A DNA stretch of 64,000 bases from Kitasatospora sp. SolWspMP-SS2h (GTDB taxonomy: Bacteria > Actinomycetota > Actinomycetes > Streptomycetales > Streptomycetaceae). Position numbers and translations under genes: made by a program. The notes beneath the pieces are model-generated. The model saw nothing but the letters and a program-made list of their open reading frames with translations. It was not told where the DNA came from and made no database searches. Shown piece after piece: positions 44,609 through 53,170 of this stretch (within the stretch, counting starts at the first letter, position 1; each line of letters begins with the position of its first letter). The stretch lies in the NCBI RefSeq assembly GCF_003259315.1, contig NZ_QLLT01000032.1:1-64000 (forward strand), given 5' to 3'.

Positions 44609-45970
44609 TCAGAGGTCGTGGACGTGGGCCCGGAGGATGCTGTGGGCGGCGAGCTCCGGGGTGTCGTGCAGGGCGGCCTGCTGGGTCTTCGGATCACCGA
44701 GGAAGTGGTTCTCGTAGACGGCGACCCGGCCGTCGCCACCGTCCAGGCCACGCTCGACCCAGCCCACCGGGTAGCCCTCGCCGAGCACCACCAGCACGTC
44801 CGGCTGCACCGTCCACCCGGCCAGCTCCCAGGCGTAGCCGAAGACCGCGGGGTCGAGGGGGATATGCAGGTCCATGCTGCGGGGCAGGCCGCGCCGCAGC
44901 GGATCGCGCGGCACCCGCACCGTCCCGGCGGCGGGCTCGGCCGCGCGCGGGCCGAGCCACCCGCCGGTGCTCGGCCGCGGCCGATCCGCATCCGGGGTGC
45001 GGGCGGCGGTGGCCGGCGGCACCCGTCGGGTACTGCGGAGCGCGTCCAGGGCCTCGCTCCACCCGGGATGGACGCGGGGCCGGCCGCGGTCGCCGATCAG
45101 CGGCTCCGTGCGGCCGTCGGCGAGGTGCAGCACCGCGATCCAGCCGCCCGGGCCCCACGGCCCGTCGCCGAGCAGCGCCGCCCAGCCGACCCGGACGCCG
45201 TGGTGGTGGAACTGGTGAACACCGGCGGCCTCCCGGGCCGACCAGGACGTGGTGCTCCAGCCCGGGCCGAAGGTCAGCGCGAGGTCGTCGGTCCGGTCGG
45301 GCGCACCGAAGCGGCGCACCGGATCGGAGGCGGCGCGCAGCACCGCATCGGGCTGCAGGCCGGTGTCGTCGGGGTGCGCAACGACGACGGCGCGAGCCGG
45401 GCGGGCCGGGGCGGGGCGGGCCGGGGCGGTCACCGGCTCGGCGGCGGGCGGGGTTTCGTTGCCGCCACGAAACGCGGGCGCCGCGGGCCCGTCCGGGTTC
45501 GGCGGGGTTTCGTTGCCGCCACGGAACGCGTCGCCGCGCGGCTCGGGGAGGGCAGGTTGTCCCCCGTCGGCGGGTCCGGGTTTCGTTGCACCGGCTGCCC
45601 GGGTGGCCCGGTGGGTGAGCTCCGCCGCCGCGGCGAGGAGCGCTTGCAGCGCGGCCGCCGTCCGGTCGGGGTCCTCGCCCTGGTCGAGGACGTCGGCGAG
45701 CGCCACGGTGGCGGCGGTGACCGCCTCGGCGCCCTCCAGCAGCTCCGCCCGGCGGCCCGGCCGCACCCCGGCCAGGACGGCGGGGGCGGCGGCCTGAGGT
45801 GTTCGCGGCTCGGCCTTGGCGCGGCGGCGGTGCGCGGCGGAACGGCACGTCGAGCTGCAGAAGCGGCCCGGCCGCCCGGTAGCCGCCGGCCGCAGCGGCC
45901 TGCCGCACGCCTCGCAGATCCCCGCAGGCCGCAGCGGCACATCGACAAGGGTCGGCTGGTCCACGCTCAT
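44609..45970 (-). CDS. zinc-finger hypothetical protein with palindrome-encoded FRGGNETPP repeats
   Basis: The product is 453 residues from the ATG at 45970. Residues 19-47 form a metal-binding finger (C19, C22, C38, C42, H47: CEACGRPL then FCSSTCRSAAH) of the type found in actinomycete proteins of unknown role. The middle contains FRGGNETPP twice, encoded by two of the TTYCGTTGCNGCNACGRAA palindromes. The C-terminal part (MDLHIPLDPAVFGYAWELAG, VWLGEGYPVGW-like) is a globular domain I do not recognise. The intergenic palindromes upstream suggest autoregulation or DNA binding. Confidence 0.65.
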   Translation of the reverse strand: MSVDQPTLVDVPLRPAGICEACGRPLRPAATGRPGRFCSSTCRSAAHRRRAKAEPRTPQAAAPAVLAGVRPGRRAELLEGAEAVTAATVALADVLDQGEDPDRTAAALQALLAAAAELTHRATRAAGATKPGPADGGQPALPEPRGDAFRGGNETPPNPDGPAAPAFRGGNETPPAAEPVTAPARPAPARPARAVVVAHPDDTGLQPDAVLRAASDPVRRFGAPDRTDDLALTFGPGWSTTSWSAREAAGVHQFHHHGVRVGWAALLGDGPWGPGGWIAVLHLADGRTEPLIGDRGRPRVHPGWSEALDALRSTRRVPPATAARTPDADRPRPSTGGWLGPRAAEPAAGTVRVPRDPLRRGLPRSMDLHIPLDPAVFGYAWELAGWTVQPDVLVVLGEGYPVGWVERGLDGGDGRVAVYENHFLGDPKTQQAALHDTPELAAHSILRAHVHDL

Positions 45971-46147
45971 AACCGCTGACCCTACGGGTTTCGTTGCACC
46001 GCGTCCCCTCCCGGGCCCGATCCCATCAGGACACCCCGAAGTCGGGCAGTGCCCCTCACAGCGTGCCACCGGGTTTCGTTGCAGCGACGAAAACACAGCC
46101 CAAGATGGCCCGCGCCGCGCGCCAGAGTTCCGTTGCAGCAACGGAAC
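45452..46147. repeat. cluster of TTYCGTTGCNGCNACGRAA palindromes
   Basis: Full copies lie at 45453-45471, 45508-45526, 46074-46092 and 46127-46147 (the last a perfect palindrome around a central A). Half sites tttcgttgca are at 45581-45590 and 45989-45998. Six sites in 700 bp straddle the start of the zinc-finger gene and extend into it, a density expected for a partition centromere or a repressor-bound control region. Confidence 0.8.
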
Positions 46148-46210
46148 CCGCGCCACCGCGAAGTGCAGCGTCCCGAGCGGGCATGAGCAATCCTCTGCGT
46201 AGGCGGCACC

Positions 46211-46625
46211 GCGCATGCGCAACGCCCCGCCCGCCATCTTGCGCATGCGCAACGCCCGGCCCGACCCGGCTGCGCGCCCGCCGCTGCCGGCCGGGGCCCG
46301 ACCAAGGCCTGCGGCGCCCATACTGCGATCCCGATCGCACCGCCCCCCACCTGCGGTGACGGATGCGTGTCGCACTTCCCGCACGGCGGATCCCCTCGCC
46401 TTGCGTGTGCCACTGCGCCACGCAACGCAGTCACGCAGTCACGCAGTCGGACAGCCGGCTGTGCAGGTGCGGACTGCGCAGGCCGTCGCAGTCCGCGGTG
46501 CACCGACTGCGTGGGCCGTCGCAGTCGCAGTACCGGGTGCAGCAACGACCGTTCGTTCGGTTCGGGTGCAGCACCCGGTGCCCTCCCGGCCGAAGTGCAG
46601 CACCCGGCCGCCCGCACCCTGGCGC
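46211..46625. repeat. further palindromes and short direct repeats
   Basis: GCGCATGCGCAA at 46211-46222 and TTGCGCATGCGCAA at 46239-46252; acgcagtc three times in tandem at 46425-46448; then several gcagtc, ggtgcagcaccc and related boxes up to about 46625. The intergenic region holds no gene and lies between the divergent genes at 45970 and 46660. Confidence 0.75.
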
Positions 46626-46659
46626 GTAACCCGGACGGCCGCACCGCGGTTCACCGGGC

Positions 46660-47187
46660 ATGACCTCCGCCACGACCGTCTCCTCCCCGTCCCCCGGCCG
46701 GGTGAGCGGCGCCCTGCGGCGCGGACTCGGCCCGGGTGCCGGCCGGGCGCTGGCAGCCGGCGTTCGGCAGCCCCGCACGCCGCCGCCTTGGTCGCCCGCC
46801 GCCGTCGACGCCGACCTGCGCGCCGCCCTGGACGCCTTCGAGCAGCAAACCGTCGACTGGTGCGAGGCCTTCGAGGACTTCGACGAGGACGTCCTGGCCG
46901 AGGCCGCCGCCGAGGCCCGCGTCTTCCGGCGCGACTCGGGCGCCGCCGTCCACCAGCTGGTGGCGGACCTGGTCGGGCAACTCGCCGACTGGGACCGCGC
47001 GCTCGACCGGCTCGGCAAGACACTCACCGCCGCCGCCCGGGCCCGGCCGCTGCCCGACTGGGCCGCCACCGCCGCCCGCACCGAAGAAGCCCGGCGCCGC
47101 CGCGCCCGCCAGACACTGCTGGAGGCCATCGCCCTCCACCACCACCGCGGCCCCGCTCCCGACCCCCGCACCCGCCACCCCTGGTGA
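46660..47187 (+). CDS. hypothetical helical protein
   Basis: The product is 175 residues. After a Pro/Ser-rich start it is almost entirely helical (AVDADLRAALDAFEQQTVDW, AVHQLVADLVGQLADWDRAL, ARTEEARRRRARQTLLEAIA). No family is recognised. It starts 690 bp from the divergent zinc-finger gene, across the repeat cluster, so it could be a partner in plasmid partition; this is an inference from position only. Confidence 0.6.
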   Translation: MTSATTVSSPSPGRVSGALRRGLGPGAGRALAAGVRQPRTPPPWSPAAVDADLRAALDAFEQQTVDWCEAFEDFDEDVLAEAAAEARVFRRDSGAAVHQLVADLVGQLADWDRALDRLGKTLTAAARARPLPDWAATAARTEEARRRRARQTLLEAIALHHHRGPAPDPRTRHPW

Positions 47188-47242
47188 GCACTACCTCCGG
47201 CCGGGCATCGTCGCGCTCGACGTCGCGCCGGCCCAACGTGGG

Positions 47243-47410
47243 TTGGCACTACCAGTAGGGCCAGACCGCTATCACGGGTGGTAGCGCTTTGGTCCTGGCC
47301 AGCAGGGCCGTAACTGGAGGACCGACGATCCCGTGGTGAAGCACGGGCTTGGCCCCACCAGCGGGGCCAAACTGCTATCACGGGTGGTAGTGCTTTGGCC
47401 CTGCAGTCAG
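47243..47410. repeat. iteron-like repeats, right of the winged-helix genes
   Basis: Palindrome I (CTATCACGGGTGGTAG) occurs at 47269-47284 and 47375-47390; each is followed by a TTTGG(C/T)CCTG tract, and copies of palindrome II (TTGGCCC...GGGCCAA) lie at 47245-47262, 47290-47310 and 47347-47371. The same two elements recur at 48668-48840. They have the layout of initiator or repressor binding sites around a plasmid origin. Confidence 0.75.
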
Positions 47411-47463
47411 AGCTAAAGCAAACGGCCCGGACCAGGGCCCGAGCCGCTCCTGCTCGTCGCCGG

Positions 47464-47886
47464 CTACGCACCGATACCGAGGTTGGCGAGCTGACCTTCA
47501 TAGCGCTGCCGCAGTCGCTCGCCGAACCGCTCGGGGTCGAGTGACTCGATCCGGGGCACCGCGGCCAGGCCGGCCCGCATCTTGCCGCCGGTCAGCAGCG
47601 GGTGGATCTGGTAGACGCCGGGCTCCAAGAGCCAGGCCAGGCCCTTGTCGGCGAGCTGCTTCACCGAGCGGTTGACGCTTGGTGCGCTCAGGCCGAGCAG
47701 GGTGCCCATCTCGGCCTGGGATAGGCCGGCGCACCCGGTCTCCGGGTCCTGGTAGGCGAGCAGCGTATACATAAGCCGGAAGCTATTCGCGGTCAACTCG
47801 ACCAGGCTGAGAACGGCCAGCGCCTCACGGCTGATGGCCACATACTCCGCGGTCGGAATCGGCGGGACGTACCGAGTGGTCGTCAT
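47464..47886 (-). CDS. small winged-helix (RepL-like) protein
   Basis: The product is 140 residues from the ATG at 47886 (GAGGA, six-base spacing). It has a winged helix (GLSQAEMGTLLGLSAPSVNR, VKQLADKGLAW) and then GVYQIHPLLTGGK, a hydrophobic pattern that resembles the N-P-x-L wing of RepL-type replication initiators or MarR-like regulators. It follows the related gene at 47994-48629 on the same strand and is bracketed by palindromic repeats. Likely plasmid replication or copy control; the class is tentative. Confidence 0.6.
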   Translation of the reverse strand: MTTTRYVPPIPTAEYVAISREALAVLSLVELTANSFRLMYTLLAYQDPETGCAGLSQAEMGTLLGLSAPSVNRSVKQLADKGLAWLLEPGVYQIHPLLTGGKMRAGLAAVPRIESLDPERFGERLRQRYEGQLANLGIGA

Positions 47887-47951
47887 CTGGAGTCCTCGGT
47901 CAGGGGCGCGCAACGCCCACCAGCTGCTGATACGTTGAGCATCCAATGTCA

Positions 47952-47989
47952 GGGTAGGCCCGCTCCGGTGCAACGGAGCGGGCCTACCC
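47952..47989 (-). terminator. 16-bp hairpin after the first winged-helix gene
   Basis: GGGTAGGCCCGCTCCG pairs perfectly with CGGAGCGGGCCTACCC around gtgcaa, four bases after the stop of the gene at 47994-48629. No U-run follows. It probably uncouples the two winged-helix genes. The box tgacattggat lies on the minus strand near 47940-47950 and again near 48651-48661, upstream of each gene, a candidate promoter element. Confidence 0.7.
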
Positions 47990-47993
47990 CGTC

Positions 47994-48629
47994 TCAGGCG
48001 CTCCGGACGGCCCGGACCTTCTTCTCGGCCGCCGGCATCTCGTTCTTCCCCGCCTTCGAGCCCAGCGCGACGACATTCGCCGCCTTGGCCACCGCCCGCT
48101 GGTCCTCACGGCGCTCCTTGCGCCACGCCGCCCCGTACTCCGGCCCCGGCATCAGGAACTCGGGCACCTCCGCCACCCAGATGTCCTGAGCCAGCTCCTG
48201 GTCGGCGCTGGACCCGGCGAAGGTCAGGAACGGGTTGAGCTGGTAGACCGAGCGGCGCGCGGTCCGCAGCCAGCCGATCTCGTTGAAGTACAGCAGCGAC
48301 TCGCCGACGTAGGTCCGCAAGACGCCCGAGGCCGCGCTGATGTCGCGGTGGGTGGTCTTCACCATGCCCAGCGGCGCCCGGCGCGGGGCCTTCCCGCTCA
48401 TCTGCTGGAAGCCCACCAGGGTGCACCAGGTCCGCATCCAGGTCTGCGGAATGTCCATCTGGGCGAGGGTGAGCATCATCAGCGGGGCGTCGGTCGTGTA
48501 GCCCTTGGTGGTGTCGGACTCCGCGAAGGTGCGGCCCGAGATCTTCTGCACCGAGTAGACGACGTTCCCCTGGCCGTCGAGCCGGGTGACCAGTTGCTCC
48601 CTGTGGCCCAGCTTGGGCTTGTCAGCCAT
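47994..48629 (-). CDS. putative plasmid replication protein, winged-helix RepL-like
   Basis: The product is 211 residues from the ATG at 48629 (GGAGA, six-base spacing). The central part (MKTTHRDISAASGVLRTYVG-like helix-turn-helix, LLYFNEIGWLRTARRSVYQL then NPFLTFAG) mirrors the winged helix and N-P-F/L ending of RepL-type initiators and of its smaller neighbour, suggesting that the two arose from a common ancestor. The C-terminus is basic (KAGKNEMPAAEKKVRAVR). Flanked by palindromic repeats at 48668-48840. Role as an initiator is inferred. Confidence 0.6.
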   Translation of the reverse strand: MADKPKLGHREQLVTRLDGQGNVVYSVQKISGRTFAESDTTKGYTTDAPLMMLTLAQMDIPQTWMRTWCTLVGFQQMSGKAPRRAPLGMVKTTHRDISAASGVLRTYVGESLLYFNEIGWLRTARRSVYQLNPFLTFAGSSADQELAQDIWVAEVPEFLMPGPEYGAAWRKERREDQRAVAKAANVVALGSKAGKNEMPAAEKKVRAVRSA

Positions 48630-48667
48630 CGGCGCTCTCCAGGTTCCTTGATCCAATGTCATTCGGG

Positions 48668-48840
48668 CACTATCACGGGTGATAGTGCTTTGGCCCTACC
48701 CTCAGGGCCAAACCGCCTCGGCGAGTCGCCCGGCTGCAGCTGACGCTAGATCCGACGGCCTGTGGATAACGTTCGCCGGTTTGGCCCTGGCCAGCAGGGC
48801 CAAACCGGCGGGCTTTTGGCCCTGCTGGCCAGGGCCAAAC
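48668..48840. repeat. iteron-like repeats, left copy
   Basis: Palindrome I is perfect here (CACTATCACGGGTGATAGTG, 48668-48687) and is followed by tttggccctaccctcagggc. Two copies of palindrome II occur at 48779-48806 and 48814-48839 (TTTGGCCCTG with GGCCAG or CTGGCC centres). They lie immediately upstream of the replication-like gene. Confidence 0.8.
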
Positions 48841-49687
48841 AATGGTTGATACAGACCACACGTTTTCGCAGGTCAGACCCGGTATTTCGGCCGCTGCAGC
48901 GGAAGTCGATCTCTCATACTCCCGCCGCAGCGGGAGAACCGGCGCTCGGAGGGTGCACCTCCGACCGGGGTCTCCCCTGGCAGGCGGCCGCCAGGCCGCT
49001 GACCTGCTGCTTTTCTGCGGTTATGGCCTCCGGCGGGCTGCTGATCCGGGCCGCTGCCGCTGCCCGGGCCGGGCTCGGTTTGACCCTGCCGGCAAGGCCG
49101 TCGGCTGGCCTCACCGCACCGATCACGAAATCGCGGCTGCCGCCGCGACCGGGCCCTGGGGGCCCTTTCCGCGCTCACCGGCCACCAGGCGGGCACCCGT
49201 GCCGGGCAGGCGCGGTGGTGACGGCTTGGAGTTCGATCCGCAGGTCCGATTGAGGAGGCCGAGGCGCAGTTGCCCGTCGTCCTGGTGCTGCTCGCGATCT
49301 CGTCCAGGTGGGTGGTGATCTGGGCCGGTGCTCGGTGGTTGGCAGGTCGGCGAACCCGAGGCAGGTCGGGTCCGGCAGGCACCCCGGCCCGACACGGACA
49401 TCAGCCACCAGGTCGAGGGCAACTGGACAGGCCTGGGCCGCCTCGCGGCCCGGCCGGTGCGCTGTCGGCGCGCAGCGTCGATGGCGCAGTCCAGGCGGCA
49501 GCAGGATGGTCCAGCGCATCCGGGCGCTGGCCACGGGTGCGGGGGCGGAGCACGCCGCGCCCGACCCGGGTGGACCGACGGGCCGCGGCGGCGGCCTGGT
49601 TGCCGCCCGTACCCGGCCGGGAGGGCAGGTGCCGCCACCGGCCTAGGTGGGGAGAGCGAGGGGCGGGCCTCGCAGGTAGCGCTGCCC
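48841..49687. other. decayed region without intact genes
   Basis: Mixed frames on both strands contain protein-like shreds, such as the minus-strand APAQITTHLDEIASSTRTTG near 49290, broken by frame changes. It lies between the iterons and the helicase fragment and looks like degraded plasmid sequence. Confidence 0.4.
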
Positions 49688-50183
49688 GGGAGTGGAAGGT
49701 GATGACCCGGCGCAGCTGGAGGTCGGCGACGGCGCGCAGCACCGCGATCTGCAGCGCCAGGCGCAGGAGCTCCTCGTTCGAGCGCTGGGAGCGTAGGTCG
49801 GCGACGACGGGCAGGTTGAGGAGTTCGCGCAGGTCCTCGTCCGTGACGACCGGGATCAGGACCCGGTAGTCGGCGAGGTAGCCGTGCTCGATGTCCTGGC
49901 CGAGAGTCTAGGTGAAGACGGTCTCGCCATAGATGCTGGTGTCCGTCATGGAGCACAGCGCGGGCAACTGCTCCGCGCCTTGGCTGTCGGTGTCGGCGGT
50001 AAGGCCGGCGCCGCCGACGACGGTGATTTTCTTGCAGCCGTCGCGGCGGCACAGCACCGCCAGCGCGTGCTCGAAAGACTCCCGGTCACCGGGCCGGCCG
50101 CACCGGATCAGGCCGGTGCGCGGCTCGTGCAAGGCGGCCAACTGGGGCGCGGCCGCGGCCTGGTGGTCAGGCAGAGTGCGCAT
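49688..50183 (-). pseudogene. truncated copy of the helicase gene fused to an unknown 5' segment
   Basis: Minus-strand 49688-50020 is a close copy of the helicase interval 54770-55090: it reads DYRVLIPVVTDEDLRELLNL, SQRSNEELLRLALQIAVLRA and VADLQLRRVITFHSR, with a stop (TAG) at 49908-49910 where the intact gene has W. The start is an unrelated segment from an ATG at 50183 (LAALHEPRTGLIRCGRPGDR, then ESFEHALAVLCRRDGCKKIT). So a fragment of the helicase was duplicated, inactivated and joined to another coding start. Confidence 0.85.
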
Positions 50184-50262
50184 TCCCGCTCTGGCGGACC
50201 GGGTCAGCCCTGCGGCATTATTTCGAACACGGAAGGGGAGTCCGGATCTCGGAGGGGGAACG

Positions 50263-50601
50263 GTGGGAGTGTTCGTCCGCTCGAAGAGCATAGAGGACCT
50301 GGCGTCGCTGCTGGGCTGGCTGACCGAGCAGCCGGAGTTCCGCGGGCGGTGCGAGGTGGTCCGCGGCCGTCCCGGCCCGGGTGAGATGGGAGCGGGCGTG
50401 GAGGCCCTGCACATCTTGCTCGACGGCACCGGACCGGCGCTGGTGACCGGGATCTGGGGCTGGCTGGCGGGGCGCCGGCGTAGCCGCACGACCATCGAAG
50501 TCACCACGGCCGACCACCGGCGGGTGACGGTCAGCTCCGACAATCCCGACGAGGCGAGGCGCCAGCTCAGTGCGCTGCTCGAGGAAACCGGGCCGCGATG
50601 A
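50263..50601 (+). CDS. EACC1-like effector-associated constant component
   Basis: The product is 112 residues from the GTG at 50263 (GGAGGGGG, short spacing). The pattern FRGRCEVVRGRPGPGEMGAG, then a hydrophobic helix (ALVTGIWGWLAGRRRSR) and VEVTTADHRRVTVSS matches the EACC1 adaptor family, which pairs with caspases, trypsins and other effectors in predicted actinobacterial conflict systems. The stop overlaps the ATG of the caspase gene (ATGA), so the two are translated together. Confidence 0.85.
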   Translation: MGVFVRSKSIEDLASLLGWLTEQPEFRGRCEVVRGRPGPGEMGAGVEALHILLDGTGPALVTGIWGWLAGRRRSRTTIEVTTADHRRVTVSSDNPDEARRQLSALLEETGPR

Positions 50602-52949
50602 CCGCGGGAGGTCGGCCGCGCAGCGCGGCCGTCATCATCGGGACCGCCTCCTACCAGCAGGCCGACCTCGCCGACCTGCCCTCGGTGCGGGCGAACGTAC
50701 GAGCCCTGCACGCGATGCTGACCGGTGGCCACGGCGCCGCGCTGCGCGCCGAAGAAGTCGTCGTGGTCGAGGACCCGGCCGACTCGCTCTCGATGCTGAG
50801 GTCCATTGAGGAGGGCGCTGGCACCGCCGAGGACCTGCTCCTGGTGTACTACGCAGGGCATGGACTGCGACCGTCGGACGGGAGACTGGACGATCTCTAC
50901 CTCACAGTGCCCAGCTCGCAGGAGGACTACCCCGAGGTCACAGCGCTGCCGTTTGAGCTCCTGCGGCAGGCGTTGTACAACAGCCGCGCGCGCAAGCGCG
51001 TCCTGATCCTGGACTGCTGCTTCAGCGGACTGGCCGTGCGGACCCGGATGGGCGCGCCGTCACCGGACCTGGGCATCGAGGGCACGTACGTGATGGCCTC
51101 GGCCCACCCGAACCAGGCCGCCCTGGCACCGCCGGGAGCCACCTATACCGCCTTCACCGGAACGCTGCTGTCCGTCCTCGGCGAAGGGATCCCGGGCGCC
51201 GGCGACCCGCTGACCCTGGGCGAGGTGTTCCCCGAGGTCAGGAGACGGCTGGCCGCGGCCAGACGGCCGCTACCGCGCCAGCTCAATACCGAGATGGGCA
51301 ACGCCATCGCCCTGACCGTCAACCGCGCGGCCCCGCCGTCCTCGGCATCACCCTCCCCGACGCCAACACCGTGGGACGGCGACAAAGAGACCGGAGCCGG
51401 CGAGGACAAATTCGTCCAGCGCGGGTCCGTACTGGCCCTGTGGCGGACCTGGACGCTGCTCTGCACCGGCTTCGCCTTCGGCGTCCCCGCCTACGTGCAG
51501 GCCGCCCGGGTCGCGCACCCGTCCCCGCTGCTCACGTTCCAAGTCACCTTTGCATACGGCCTCCTGGCATTGATGGCCGTGCTGCGCCACAAGATCGAGG
51601 TGTACGTCGGCCCCGACGGCGTGCGGATCGGCAGCGCGACGCGCACCGTCGCCGCGTACGCGTGGACATCGGTGGCGCACGTCCAGATCCGCACCCGCCG
51701 GCCCGGCGGCCGCAGGCGCGATCTGTGGCTGACCCTCGAACCCGGCGCGCACGGCCCGGGACGCAATCCGCTCCGCCGCTACAACCGGCGGGCCGGAGAC
51801 GGCCACCAGGTACGGCTCACCCCGCTGTTCGGATTCAGCGGGCCGATGATCGCCCAGCTCGACGCCGCGCTGCGCACGGCGGCGGGCAACCGCTGGCTCC
51901 CGCCTGCGGGCCGACCGGTGGCCGGCAGACGGCCCGCCCACTACACCCGCCCCGCCGCACCCATCGCCGTCCTCGGGATCGCGGGACTGCTCGTGCTGCC
52001 CCTCGGGCTCGTGGGCTGCCTGGTGGCGGCCGGGACGTGGGGCGCGCTGCCCCCGGCACTGCTGCTGTCCCTCGGCAGTGCCCTCCCGGTGACCAGCCTC
52101 GTCAAGAAGGCCGTCCCCGCCGACCTGCGCATCGACGCGACCGGCGTGCGCGTGGGCGACGGCCGCAGGGCCGACGCACGGTTCTGGCCCTGGAGCTGTG
52201 TCCAATCCGTCGGGTGCGAGCGATCCCACGACTGGGAGAACCGCCCCGGCCACCTGGTGATCCGCACCACGGAGTCGTCCGACAACCCGCCTGCGCTCCG
52301 ACTGCCACTGCGCCGCCTCTGGGGCCCGGCCGACCGGATCGACGAAGCCCTCGAGCGCTTCGCCGGGCACCGCTGGAGCCCGGACCTCCACTGCGACGAC
52401 GGCGTACTGCAGGACGACGCCGAGGCGCTGGTGCTGCAAGGGAGGCACAACGGCACCCGGACCATCGCCATTCTGGCCGGCATCGACCTGCTCGTCCTCA
52501 CCGCCGGCCGGTGGCTCGGCGGCCTCGCGCACGGGGCAGCTGCCGTTTTCCTCACGCTGTGCGTGCTACAGGCCGAGGCGACGATCGGCTTCCTCCTCCT
52601 GCAGGGGCCGTGCCTGGACCGGTTCACCCTGCGGATGGACACCGACGGTATCACGGTCACCGGCCGCGGCCGACGAAGGCCTGCCATCGGCTGGTCCCTC
52701 GTGCGCAGCGTCCAGGTAGGCAAGGACCGTGTCGTCCTGTGGCCCTCGAGGGAAGGCGCGCTCAGCAGCGCGTTCCAGCGGATGGCGGGCCTCGGCGGCG
52801 GCTTCAACCTGTGCCGCTTCACCGGATACGGAGAGTACATCGACGTCCACCCCCGGCGGCTGGAGCGGGCGGTGGCTCGCTTCGCCGGCCACCGCATCAC
52901 CTTGGTGGGCTCGTCCGGCCGGATGCCGTGGGCTGGCCAGGACGAGTGA
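50598..52949 (+). CDS. caspase-like protease fused to membrane-embedded PH-like repeats
   Basis: The product is 783 residues. The N-terminal caspase (about residues 8-240) has LLLVYYAGHGLRP (catalytic His 88) and VLILDCCFSGLA (catalytic Cys 141). After a Ser/Pro linker there are three similar modules, at about residues 330-435, 500-595 and 670-775, each a PH-like beta pattern (IEVYVGPDGVRIGSATRTVA; LRIDATGVRVGDGRRADARF; LRMDTDGITVTGRGRRRPAI) ending in an amphipathic helix near AGNRW or AGHRW, interspersed with membrane helices. With EACC1 it forms a predicted suicide or defence effector in which the protease is held at the membrane. The activation signal is not visible. Confidence 0.88.
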   Translation: MTAGGRPRSAAVIIGTASYQQADLADLPSVRANVRALHAMLTGGHGAALRAEEVVVVEDPADSLSMLRSIEEGAGTAEDLLLVYYAGHGLRPSDGRLDDLYLTVPSSQEDYPEVTALPFELLRQALYNSRARKRVLILDCCFSGLAVRTRMGAPSPDLGIEGTYVMASAHPNQAALAPPGATYTAFTGTLLSVLGEGIPGAGDPLTLGEVFPEVRRRLAAARRPLPRQLNTEMGNAIALTVNRAAPPSSASPSPTPTPWDGDKETGAGEDKFVQRGSVLALWRTWTLLCTGFAFGVPAYVQAARVAHPSPLLTFQVTFAYGLLALMAVLRHKIEVYVGPDGVRIGSATRTVAAYAWTSVAHVQIRTRRPGGRRRDLWLTLEPGAHGPGRNPLRRYNRRAGDGHQVRLTPLFGFSGPMIAQLDAALRTAAGNRWLPPAGRPVAGRRPAHYTRPAAPIAVLGIAGLLVLPLGLVGCLVAAGTWGALPPALLLSLGSALPVTSLVKKAVPADLRIDATGVRVGDGRRADARFWPWSCVQSVGCERSHDWENRPGHLVIRTTESSDNPPALRLPLRRLWGPADRIDEALERFAGHRWSPDLHCDDGVLQDDAEALVLQGRHNGTRTIAILAGIDLLVLTAGRWLGGLAHGAAAVFLTLCVLQAEATIGFLLLQGPCLDRFTLRMDTDGITVTGRGRRRPAIGWSLVRSVQVGKDRVVLWPSREGALSSAFQRMAGLGGGFNLCRFTGYGEYIDVHPRRLERAVARFAGHRITLVGSSGRMPWAGQDE

Positions 52950-53170
52950 CCCGGCCGGGAACGGCGGCCAAGGCGGCCCGAGGCCGGCATGGCGGGCCGC
53001 CCCCGGCCGCGGAAAGCAGCCCCGGACGGCACCGGATGCGGCCAAGGGCCGGGGCGCCGGGCACCCGCACGGCCCCGGCAGCGGCCGGGGCACGCACCGC
53101 CGAAGCAACCGCCGCCCAAGGCCGGCGGGATGACGGTGGGGACGGTCCGGTGGACCGCCCCCTTGGTGGG

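Noticed and set aside
45452..46147. classical Streptomyces parS sites
   Set aside because: The consensus GTTTCACGTGAAAC does not occur; the sites found have a different sequence.
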